In this document: positions 35,410 to 46,000 of the stretch, in pieces | How positions within the stretch are numbered: the stretch's first letter is position 1 | Layout: each line of letters begins with the position of its first letter | Source: Globodera rostochiensis | Lineage: Eukaryota > Nematoda > Chromadorea > Rhabditida > Heteroderidae | DNA: 64,000 nt | Assembly (NCBI GenBank): GCA_018350325.1 | Contig: JAEVLN010000001.1 | Span: 423,501 to 487,500 of the forward strand | Direction: 5' to 3' | The notes under the pieces: model-generated | The model's input: the letters and a program-made list of their open reading frames with translations, nothing else | Told to the model about the DNA's origin: nothing | The model's database searches: none | Translations under genes and position numbers: made by a program

Positions 35410-37023
35410 ATGGACGAGCCGATTCTTGTGGTAATTTCACTGACAATGTTCGTCGGTTCTTACTTGGCTGGTTGCATTCCGCTGTTCTTTTCGCTTAACG
35501 AGGTGCTTAAGTTGGAGTCTGGTTTCTTTTTTGCCATGGAAATTACCTTTTTTTCTGAACTCAGTCAGGGCGTCGCAAAGAAATTTTTTCGAAATCAATA
35601 TTCGGACCAATTTATTGTTAAAAAATCTTAGTTTTGTCAGCATGGAATATAATCACTCAAAAATTATACAAATATACTTACCATAGAGGAGAATTCGCAT
35701 TGCGAGCATTTTTGGCGCGGGTTTGCTTGTCGGCACCGCCTTTTGCGTGATCATCCCCGAAGGTATTTCGTCGCTTGCCGAGTCTTCGTTTGCCTACAGA
35801 AATCACAACATAATCGACGCCAACCTCCCGAAATTGGTTAATTGATGCTTAAATAAATGTTTTATTTTCACCGATCTTTTTGTGACCAGGAGAACGGAAA
35901 GACATCAGAAGAGAAATTGCAACGGAGAGCAATAAGGGATTGGTTGGATGAAGAAGGACGGCACCAGAATGCCATTGGAAACGGAAAAAAGGGAATGAAT
36001 CAGCGGAGGAGAAGAGGCGCAAACACTTTGAGTGGATCGCTGGAAAAGGGGCCTCCGATGGAAGGGCCGAAGAAAAAGGGAAACGATCAACCGCAGCACC
36101 ACAACGAACGAATGAACAATTTCGAGCGGCTGAACGGAGTGATTGGCCTCTCTCTGCTGGTCGGCTTTTTGTTCATGCACGTCATTGACCAACTCTCCAA
36201 ACTGTCCCACAGCCGTCACAAAGGAGTGCCCACGCTCGGCCTCGTCATTCATGCTTTTGGTGGGGTTTTCTGCTCTAGGGGAAGAGGTTTTTGATGGAGA
36301 ATCGGGAGATTTCAGCGGACGGAATCGCAATGGGAAGTGCGTCGAGCGCGGGCTCTCAGATGGAACTGCAGATCCTCGTTTTTGTTGCCATAATGTTACA
36401 TAAGGTCAATGCATCCATTTCCTGAGAATTGTTTGTTTTTCTGACAACGCTTTAGGCGCCCACCGCTTTTGCCTTGATCAGCATTTTACTGGCGAGCGGA
36501 ATGGACAAAGTTCGCGTCCGTCGGCATCTGCTTATCTTTTCGCTGGCTGCCCCAATCGGAACAGTGCTCACTTACGCATTTCTACACATGGTCTGAAACG
36601 CGGAGGTTCTGTCAATGATTTTTAACTTAAATCAGATACAATCATCGAATCCGTCGGATGCCATTTTAACGGACACTCACAAGGAGACGTCGTCTCATTT
36701 TACAGGGATGGTTCTGCTCTTCTCAGCCGGGACTTTCTTATACATCGCCACAGTGCATGTACTTCCCGAACTTGTCGTGCGTAGACATTTCACAATTCAA
36801 CCGATTTCTCATCTCATATTAACAGGAGGCTAAGTGCAGTGGAACATTCGCTGGCGGAGGAATGAGCGGAAGTCGTGAAATGCTTCTTGGCGGTGGCGAA
36901 AAGGTGGTGACTTCCGCCTCGGCCTCTTCTCGCTTTTCCCTAATCGAACTGTGTCTCTTCTGCACGTCGGCTATCATTCCCTCGTTCATCTCATCAGCAA
37001 CTCATGGCGAATACGGACACTAA
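35410..37023 (+). CDS. zipt-9: ZIP-family zinc transporter, ZIP9 (SLC39A9) type
   Basis: Exons 35410-35502, 35687-35836, 35890-36259, 36316-36404, 36456-36590, 36636-36773 and 36826-37023 close in phase and give 390 residues. ZIP9 features: TM1 SLTMFVGSYLAGCIPLFFSL, TM2 FGAGLLVGTAFCVIIPEG, TM4 with LGLVIHAFADGIAMGSA, TM5 with FVAIMLHKAPTAFAL, the FSAGTFLYIATVHVLPE segment, and a final hydrophobic helix (LCLFCTSAIIPSFI). The His in VIHA and MLHK and the Glu in IIPEG are metal-site residues in this family. The product would move zinc (or iron) into the cytosol from Golgi or the cell surface. The loop between TM2 and TM3 is long and basic (about 100 residues), larger than in vertebrates. Convergent with the phosphoribosyltransferase gene. 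Confidence 0.92.
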
Positions 37024-37395
37024 CGATGAAAGGCAATGCTTCCTGGTTTATAATGGCTTCCAAATGCGAGCGGCAGCTAATTCAATCACTGATTAGAATG
37101 AATAGTGGTGGTAACCGTTCTTGTCTGTCTTTCGTTCGTTTAAGCCGACTTTTCCTTACATTTACCTACCCGCCACAGTTTCAGCTTCTTCGGTTATAAC
37201 TTATATTGGAAAAGCTTTCTAACTCAATTTAAAAAAGCTAGTAAATTGATTGGTCCTGATATTATGACTTATATTTTTGGACCTCTTAAGAGGTAAAAAC
37301 ATTAAACATTATCAATCACATGAGGGGAGAATATAAAGGGCCGTATTGCCAGACAAAAGTTGGCGATGCTTTGAATTTTATCGCGCTCTTTCAAT
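37024..37395. other. Convergent intergenic region
   Basis: AT-rich spacer between the stops of zipt-9 and the minus-strand phosphoribosyltransferase gene. No gene or clear structure seen. Confidence 0.55.
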
Positions 37396-39476
37396 TCACC
37401 GACTTCCGCTCCAAGTCTTGGCCCTCTCCAGACAGCGGACAACCTCTTCGTCGCTGGTTTGGTCGAAGCGTTGGTAGTGAAGTCCGACTGCACTAAAATT
37501 CGGCGGCGTTTCCAAGCAGAGCACTTCGTTTCCTTCGGAACGCAATTCGCCTAAAGCACAACAACCGGTGTGGACAAGCATTCACATCAATGAAAAATTG
37601 GAAGTGGAAGATTACCCCAAAATGTTACTCGCTTTTAATGTTAGCCTTATTCGAATGACGATTGTCTTTTATCCTTCCACCCCCTGCCCTCTTACCGAGA
37701 AGTTACGTACGCCTCACCCAAAGTGTCGGCAGGTGCCACTGGAGAGGCCAAAATAACGCGGGCCACGTTTTTCTGTCGCAAGGCTTTGAGTGCGACTCGC
37801 GCAGTTCCGCCCGTTGCGATTCCGTCGTCCACGACAATGGCAATTCTTCCCTCTAGCGAAACCGGTGGACGATCGCCCAAATACGACTAAAATGGCACAA
37901 ATTACGTCATTTATATTAGAAAAATTGAAAAAACATTAATAAAAATATAGAATGTATAGAAAAACATTTGAATTTCGTTTTTTAGTTTTAATTTTACGTC
38001 AAAGGAAGATTTTTTCCTTTAGAATTGGGCAGGCGGGTTCTTCACTTCATTCTTCCATTTTTTCATTTCGTTATTTTTTTTTTTTATTTCAATAGCTAAT
38101 TTCCGAATAACGAATTTTTTGCTTTTAGTTTTTCTCCGAACAGACTGACAAACAGTTACTTTCCTTGATTTAATTAATCAACCAAACAAAAAGGTTAGCT
38201 CCATCTTTCTTCGTAATTTTTCTATAAAAACTGTATAAAAAATAATTTATATAACATTTTTTTTTAAGGAAGAAATATTTTCTAAGAAAAAAGTTACATT
38301 TAAGCAAGAGTTTATTACACGAAAATTAGGGATAATTGAGTTTTAACTCTAGAAATATTTGAATGTTTAGAACCTCAGTCACAATCAGAAACTGTAGATG
38401 CGATTGAAAACAAAAATTAATTTGATAAAAAGATCAAGTGTTGTTCCTTTTGTGTAAAGTTCTATCTGGTTGTCAGGTTATTCAAGGTGTTATTTCGAGA
38501 ACCATCGCTTTCGAAATTTATATTTTTCCTAAGCTTCTTGATTAAAATCTGATGGGCTATTTGTTTTTTCTAATTTTGCAGAGGCTAAACAGACTTTGCG
38601 TTGCCGTGAAATTTCCTTCAATTGTTTGTGCATTTGCTGCTGCACATACCCTTCCGACGGTCGCGTGATCCTCACAGCGTCCTCGTTCTTTAATTTGTTA
38701 AAATTTACCAAACAAAAAAAAAAAATATTTTTGGTGTTTCAACTCGTGACCAAAAACGGAGGTCAGATTTGAATTATATGGCTCCAAAAACAACAATTCC
38801 CTGTCACTGTTGAGTGGATGAATATATTTTGCATTTTTTTAAAAAGTCGGAAGTTAATTTCCAAAAAGAAAGTTGGATTTACCATGACAAGTTCAGGCGG
38901 GTCTCCTTCCACAACAGCGCCAATTCCATATTCTTCGTGACCTGGAGCACCAATCTTTCTGACCTAAACAAAATAAATAAATAATGCAATCGATTTGACT
39001 AATTCAAAAGCATAAATCGATTTAATCATTATTCAAGATGCGTGTGTAAAGGCCTGGCAGCGCAGAAAGGCGGCCTTCAGGTATGACGCAAAAGATTGTT
39101 AAAAACAATAAAATAGACATATTCGTCACTTTTACTTAGAGAAACCTTTTTTAGCAAATTTAAAAGCGACTTTTCCCCCCCCCCCCCAACTGCCCCCTCC
39201 CCCGAAAATCTTTCTGGCTATGGCCCTGTGTGGACGGACTAACCATCAAAAGATCGAGGGGAGCCTGGAAGGCTTCGGCAACTTCGCATGCGACTGGGAC
39301 TCCGCCACGAGGAAGCGCCAAAACGACCTGCAAACGAAGAACGAATCGTTCGCTTTCATTTGCCTCCCCGCCCTTACGATGTTGTCGCGTTGGGGCAGAA
39401 GCTGAGCCAATGCTTTGGCCAATTTCTGGCCAGCATCTTTTCGGTCTGCAAAGAGTGCTGAACGAATAGCGAACAT
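37396..39476 (-). CDS. Bacterial-type phosphoribosyltransferase (PRTase type I fold)
   Basis: Minus-strand exons 39378-39476, 39244-39327, 38883-38963, 38595-38687, 37718-37886 and 37396-37550 close in phase and give 226 residues. The protein follows the stand-alone bacterial family throughout: DRKDAGQKLAKAL at the N-terminus, VVLALPRGGVPVACEVA, LLMVRKIGAPGHEEYGIGAV, the PRPP-binding loop IVVDDGIATGGTARVAL, VILASPVAPADTLGELR, EVLCLETPPNF and a final YQRFDQTSDEEVVRCL. The PRPP loop (DDGIATGGT) is intact, so activity is plausible; the base acceptor is not predictable. I know this family mainly from bacteria, so horizontal transfer is likely, but it now has five spliceosomal introns and ordinary local base composition. 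Introns hold AT-rich DNA and, near 39170-39228, one end of a hAT-like MITE. Confidence 0.85.
39165..39228 (-). mobile_element. Single end of the hAT-like MITE family
   Basis: Read on the minus strand this starts CAGGGCCATAGCCAG, then AAAGATTTTCGGGGG, a G-rich run and AAAAGTCG. That follows the left end of the element at 23506 (one base different in the first 15). The partner end was not found nearby, so this is a truncated copy in an intron. Confidence 0.55.
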
Positions 39477-40342
39477 TGTGACAGAATGACTGAGTCTGAA
39501 GCAGACAGACAGACAAATTAGCCCTTTTTAGGCATTTTCACCATTTTTTGAATAGACGAATTGACAGCCTTCGCTCGATAAAAAGGCTTAGGACTAGGCT
39601 TAAGGAGCCTAACCTAGTTTAGGCTTTTCTATTGTCACTGCGCTCCACACGGAGCTTCTAAAATGATTTTTGAGTGCGGGCGGATAAGGTTGATAACCAG
39701 CAGGGATGGGCGGAAATCTTTTTAAAAAATGGAAATATATTTTTTAAAAGTAAACGGACCAAAAACAACGGAAATTTTCGAAGTAAATTTTAAAAAATGA
39801 TTAGTTAAAATAATTTATTTTATAAATTAATATTGGGGAAGTTTATATTTATCCCATTTTTGTGCTGCAAACAAATCGTATTAAAATATTTGGATTTCTA
39901 ATCAACAAACAGAAAAAATTCTTCAAGACGCATTTATGCAATTTAAGGACTGCCATGAAAAAAACGAATAAATGAAAATAATATAATTTTATAAAATGTT
40001 TATGTCTGAAGCAAAATAAATAATATGAATAAATTATGCGAATTGCACTTTTTGAGGGAATTGCCGGCAGAAAAACGCAAAATAAAAAAATAACCAAAGG
40101 CAACAAAAGAAAGAAAATGAGTGAATGAGAGAGGCAAGGAAACGATCACAATTGCAATGCAAAGGCAAGAACGGCACTTTTTGGACTTGCCAAGAACAAA
40201 CATTAAAATGCATAATTAGACGACGGGTCGGGCTTTGGGATCGTTAATATACCAAAATTGGTACATTTCCATGTTCCTAGCAGCCGGACCCCAAATGACG
40301 ACGATATTAGAGGTACTCGAGAGTGCGGAAGCTGCGAATGCC
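39477..40342. other. Intergenic, AT-rich
   Basis: Promoter side of the minus-strand phosphoribosyltransferase gene and 3' flank of the minus-strand gene that ends at 40343. No gene seen. Confidence 0.5.
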
Positions 40343-43085
40343 TCAATGAATGTGTCGGTGGAGTCCGTTCGAACCGTTCCCCCCGTTGTCAAATCCGTTG
40401 TTGGTGCCGACCACAGCCGCCGCTGCCACCAGCGCCTTAAGCGAGTCCAACTCCGCCCTTAGTTTCTGCACCTCCTGCCGCAACTCCGCATTCTCCACCA
40501 TCTGAGCCATAAACATCGCGCAGGCCAACTCCCCCGAATTTCTGGAATGAGGGCCTCCACTGTTTGTCACTGAAATGTTCACAGTGATCCCCAAACATTC
40601 TCTCTCCCCACGCTCAAAACGAACTGTTTTCCGCCGACGTGGCCAATTCCGCGTTGTTCTCCACGTACTTCTTCAACAGCTCCCCGACCATCATTTGCTG
40701 TTGCTGGCCATTTCCGTTGACCAGCGCTCCCTTCAAAAGGTTTTGCTGTTGATGTGCCGTGCCCATCATCATCATCATTGGGTTTGTCGTCCCGAACGTC
40801 GGTTTTTCCCAATTTCCATTTACAAAAAGTCCGGCCCCCTTCTGCTGCTGTTGATGAGCCTTTCCGTCCAATGCTTTGCTCAATTCAGACGCATTCCCAG
40901 TTGTCGCTCCGCCACGGCTAAGGCGTGACGCAATGGCCTGGATACTTTGGATGGAGTCGGCGACGCCGTTGGACAAGTTATTGTTGTTGTTGTTGAAGGG
41001 GTTGGAGTTGGTCGGTGACTGGTGGTGAGGGTGTTGGTGGTAGTTTTGGTTGATGATGGCGGCCGAAAGAGCGTTTGGGAATTGACTTGAAGATGAATTG
41101 GTCAGAAGACTGCCCAGAGAGTTGAATTGCTGAACAGAAACAGACATAGACGTATTGAGTTACCAAAAGTTTAAATAAACTTACCAGGTTCTGAATCGCA
41201 TGGCCTGAATGGCCACGACAGGAGCTGGAGGAGGACGAGGAGGTGGAACAGTTTGACAACGACGAAGGGTGAACATTGTCCGCCTGTTTGTGCTGGTGCT
41301 GCCCCAGCAGCAGCGCGGTCACTCCCCGCTGCTGGGCGCCCTCCTCCCCGTCCCCATGCCGTACACTGACCTCTCCGGCCTTCCCCTCCTCCTTGCCATT
41401 TGGCCCTCCGTTGGCGGTCGCCGCCGCTCTCATTTCAGCTAACTTCAACAGCGCGTCCAGCTTCTTCCGTGGACTTCTTGCCGACGTGGTCGTCCCACTG
41501 CCCTTCGAAGTTGTCGCCGTCGTCGAAGCCAATGAGGACAGCGGCTGTCGAAGTCGGCCGCCGACGGAGTCAGCGAAGGCTTTTGCTGAAAAGCGAAGTT
41601 TAGCCGTGCCGTGCCCGCAAAGCTCTCACCGCCATTCTCTTCCTTTATTTTGTGCAGCGGCATGTGATCTCTCCTCGTCCCGCCCAGAAGTTCTTCATCA
41701 GGACTTTGATCTAAACCACTTTTTGTTGTCTCCCATCAGCTCCCCCACCACTACCTTTGAGCACATCGACCACCAAACTGTCACTGGAACAGTCACTGCC
41801 CTCGCCCCCCGTCTGCACTGCTCCCCTGTACGTCCCGCCGCCGTTCCCACTCAGCTCCATCAATCCCGAGCTGGTCGTGGTCGCATCCGCCGACTTCGTC
41901 CACAGGTCAATTTGCAGTGCGGCGGAGCCGCCCTCGTCCCCTCCGTCCTCACTTTCCTCCTCCGCTTTGATTCCGCCCTCCGCCGCCGCCGCCGCATTCA
42001 GTCGTCCGACCTTTCGAATGGTCTCCTCTACGGCCGTTGAGGCCATCTTCATCCGGGCTCGCTTATGTCCCCGCTCGAAAGTGTTCTGCAATCGTTGGTT
42101 GGACTCTTCAATGGTTAACGGAGAACAGAAGTGATCAGAAGCGTCTGGGAAGTCGGGGTCGTTGATCAGAAGATCATTTTTGACAGCGATACACGGCACC
42201 TGCAGCTTTACGGGGGAACAAAAATAGGTCAGAGCGGTATTTGAGCGCGAAAATGTGCAAAATGATAGGACTCAGACAAAACTTAACCAAAAAAACAAAA
42301 CAAAACAAAAGTTAATCATCTGATGGTGCATGTCATTAAACTAATCACTAATTAAATAATGCTCACCGCTGGCAGTTTATCCTTCGGGAACACGCGTTGA
42401 AGCTAAACACCAATTTTTGTTATTTATTGACGGCTTTCCAAATGTTTACCCGGTGTCTGAGTGCGCGACACGCCATGCACCGGTAATAGACAGTGGTAAG
42501 TCCGGATTGGTTGGTGAAACGCGTTTTGTAGGCGAACTCGCGTCTGCGTCCGGGATGCGAACGCGAGTCGTAGACCAAAATCTGCCGGCCGTGGCCGCTG
42601 GGCGCGTAACTGGGCTTAATCGGCGTGAACGGAAGCTGCCGGCGCTGATAGACACCGGGCGGGGCCAACGAAGCGGCCGAAATCGGTTTCATGTCGGCCA
42701 CGGAGGCGGCGGAGTGCGGAGGCGACGGACTCGCGGTCGGAGCTCCGTTTGTGCTGGCCGAACTTTCCACCTGACAAAAGCACCGCGTTAATTCCCAATA
42801 ACGCTAATAGCTAATTGTAAAGCATTGCGAAATCAATGGATTTGGGTTTCCCACCGAATTGGGCGAAGTCGCCGTGGAACTTGTGGCCATTGGCATTGCC
42901 AAAGTGGCCGTCGTCGTGCCGCCGCATACAGCCGCCATTGTCGCAACGGGCGCTACAGCAGCCGCCGACGAAGCGGCCGCCGCAGCCGCCACATTCTTCA
43001 GAAGAGCGGCCAAATCGAACTTTTGCGGTTCCATCCCCCCAAATGCGGACGTCGCTGCTGTGGAAGTTGCAGTGACCGCGTCCAT
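40343..43085 (-). CDS. Unrecognised, probably nuclear protein with a putative zinc-binding domain and a C-terminal coiled coil
   Basis: Minus-strand exons 42855-43085, 42450-42770, 42367-42402, 41755-42205, 41630-41710, 41185-41585, 40625-41129 and 40343-40569 close in phase and give 750 residues. I do not recognise the gene. An Ala-rich N-terminus (residues 25-60) precedes a compact domain split over three exons: FAYKTRFTNQSGLTTVYYRC-MACRALRHR, then LQRVFPKDKLPA, then VPCIAVKNDLLINDPDFPDA and SDHFCSP. Paired Cys (RCMAC), a later Cys and an H-x-C look like a FLYWCH / WRKY-GCM type zinc site. A basic helix (RGHKRARMKM), acidic stretches, Ser/Asn/Gln-rich low complexity and a leucine-zipper-like end (MVENAELRQEVQKLRAELDS) follow. 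A transcriptional role and dimerisation are inference. The 36-nt exon at 42367-42402 is unusually small. Confidence 0.72.
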
Positions 43086-46000
43086 TTGACTGATAAATCT
43101 GAAATTGGAAATGGGAAATTGGAATTTGGAAATGGACGGATACAAAAAGTGAACAGAAAAAGTCTTTCTTTGACTTGGTTAGTGTTGGGTAAAAGAATAG
43201 AGAATAGAGTCAAATTCCTTCGCTCCCTCCTTTTATGTATCCATCGTTGGATTTAAGAATAAAACCCGAAAAGGAAGGACGCGCTGAATGATGGACGAAA
43301 TTGCCAGGTCGCGAAGGAATGGAGGGGGGGGGGAGGGGGGGGGGGGGGATCGGAGATGGGCGGTGGGGCTGTATAAAGTGGAGGGATATCCACCGAGGGC
43401 GGGGCGATTGGAGCAAGAAAGGAAGGGGCACGGGCGAGGCGAGTGCATGGAGAGATTTCCTCCGGGGGAAGGGGAACTGGGGCGATCTTCTCCCGCCCAA
43501 AGTTCGCAGCTTCCCAATTTGGGGTGGGGCAGCGCCAGGCAAAGCGACAAAGCAAGATGCTGCAGGGGAAGGGGAGGGGGGGGGAGAGGGGGGGGGTCTC
43601 GCGCGGGCGGACAAAGTGCCCTCTCTGGACAAGGGTCGGCTGGCGACGGGCAATGGCTCAGAAGCTCGAACTGCCACTGTTGGCTGTTGCGGCAGCTCTT
43701 TCTCCACATCCATCCCTAGCACAATTAAATCGCGTCCGAGGAAGGAAGGGAGGGATCCATGGGAAGTGGGGAGAAAGGGGGGGGGGGGGGGAAAGGGGGG
43801 GGGATTTGGGTCAACCCCTCAGGGGATTTGCGATGAGGGCAGTAAGCGGGGAGCGAACTGCTAGCTGAAGACGAGGCAAAAACGAAGCGAGAAGGAGGGA
43901 CGAGAAATTTGGGCAGTAATGGGGGGACATGGACAAACAAATTTAGAATTAATATAACAAAATAAGTGGAAGGAAGGAAACGCTTTTTTGTGGAAAAAGG
44001 AAATACAGTTAATTTGCCATCGGATTACTGAGAAAGCTGTAGAAGAAAGTGAACTGGACAGATAAGGACGGACGGACGGGTTGGATAGTGAGGGGATAGG
44101 GCGTGGGGGGGGGGGAGAATGGACTATGAACGGGCGGACGGATGCCAATGCCTCTCTGTCCCAGCCAATGTCAGCAACTGTGCCTTCAGGCAAATGGACG
44201 ACAAATTGACTGGTCATCGACGGGGACCAAAGAACCGTTGGGTTACATCGCAACTCTAAGAGACAGTGATGACTGGTAAACGTAAGACGGGCGGAGCGAA
44301 GGTTCGCGTCCGTCAGACCAAATGCACAGCAAGCATCGCATGAACCAATGCCAACGCTTCATTTATGCCAATGAGTTTTCGAATGGAGAATGGCGGATGG
44401 GGGCTGATCTCTTCCGTTGGAATTTGTCTCCATGCATAGCCTCTCCCGGCTGAACGCGCTCCCCGCCAAATCTGGGTCAACCCTTCCCCCCCCCCCCTTT
44501 CTTTCCTATCCGTCCGCCAAAAAAGTGGAGCGGTGGAAAAGTACACGGATGGACGGCGGGGGGGGGGGGACAGGGGCCGGCTGGTTGGATGGGTGGGTGG
44601 GTGGGTCATCATGGATAGAGCCGGCCTCTTCTGCACTCCACCCTCATTAGCCCCCCCCCCGTCCTCAGAGCAGTGAAAGCGCTCGAGGGCCCTTGGTCTA
44701 TTTGACGGAGCATTGGGGGTGGCAGAAGGGAAGGGGACGGGACCCGCACGGCCGCTTCTCCCCCCCCCCCTTTCGCATTGTCGTCCTCTGTTCCGGACTT
44801 CGGCGTGTGCCCCATTTTCCGCGACTTGAACATGACCCCATAAGCGCCTCGCCTCCATCTGTCCACCGTAGGAGGGGGAGGGGGAGGGGGAGAGGGAGGG
44901 GGGGGGGGGGTGGAAAGGCTTTGGAATAATTGCTGCAAAGTTTGTCCATGGCTTCTCATCATGACGGGGTAATTTGTAGGTGTGCTGTCGCTTAACTCCC
45001 GTATTTCCCTATCGTCCAATACCAGCCCATTGATAAATGCGCGCGAGGGCGACTGAATGGATGGCCTCCCGCCTCCACCCGACCCCCTTGCCCCCGCGCG
45101 GCTCCCCCCCCCCCCTTGTCCCCGTTGGTTCGTTCGGTTAGTCCATCATCGGCGGACGGAATCTTGAGAGTTCGCTCAACCAGCATAAATGGGCCGTCGG
45201 AGGAGAGGAAGAACCCGGCGGTGCCAGCAACACAACCGAACGGCCCTTCAAGGCCAAAGAGTGGGCCTTGGAGAAATTTGAAATGGCGGGGGCGGGGGAG
45301 TAAGGAACAGACAGTTCGATTTGGACAGATTAAACCCTTTGAAGTACAAATGATTTATTGGCCATGGTCTCCACAAAAGTTGCAATGATAGGAATTAATA
45401 AAAGAAGAAGCAATAAATGACAGAGTAAATATCAAATAAAGGAGAGGAGAGAGGGGGGGACCGAAGTTGGTCATCATGTTGACGGGGGGGGGGGGGAGGA
45501 GATGGCCTGGGAATGGATGGGACGGGGAGGAAGAAAGACTGCCGAAGACCCCTCCCCCCCCCCCCCCCCACTCACTGAATGTCCTTTCTCCACGGCAAAA
45601 TGGCCTCCCCCCCCCCCGCCCTTTCCTTTCCACCTCGCCACTGTCCATCTCCCATCACTCATCAACAGAACGAATGAATGGAATGCCTGGGCCCCTGGGA
45701 TGGTGGGCATCAAGGCCACCGGCACATGCATTCAACGGAGGCAGAGGAGGTGCGGGGGCCTTCGTTGCTCATTCCTCCATATCGTCGTAAATTGTTGGAC
45801 ACAGTGGGGGGGGGGGGGGGGGAGAAAGGCACTTTTCGGGTGGGCAATGTATCGATTTAGTTGGAAATGGGAGAGGTGTGAAGGGAGGAGAGGCATGTGT
45901 GGGCCCAAATTGCGTTAATTGGACAGTTCTTAATGCGAAATTGTGCATAATAATCGTAAATGGCCCAGTCTCGAAGAGGATGAGTGTTATGGATGTCTTG

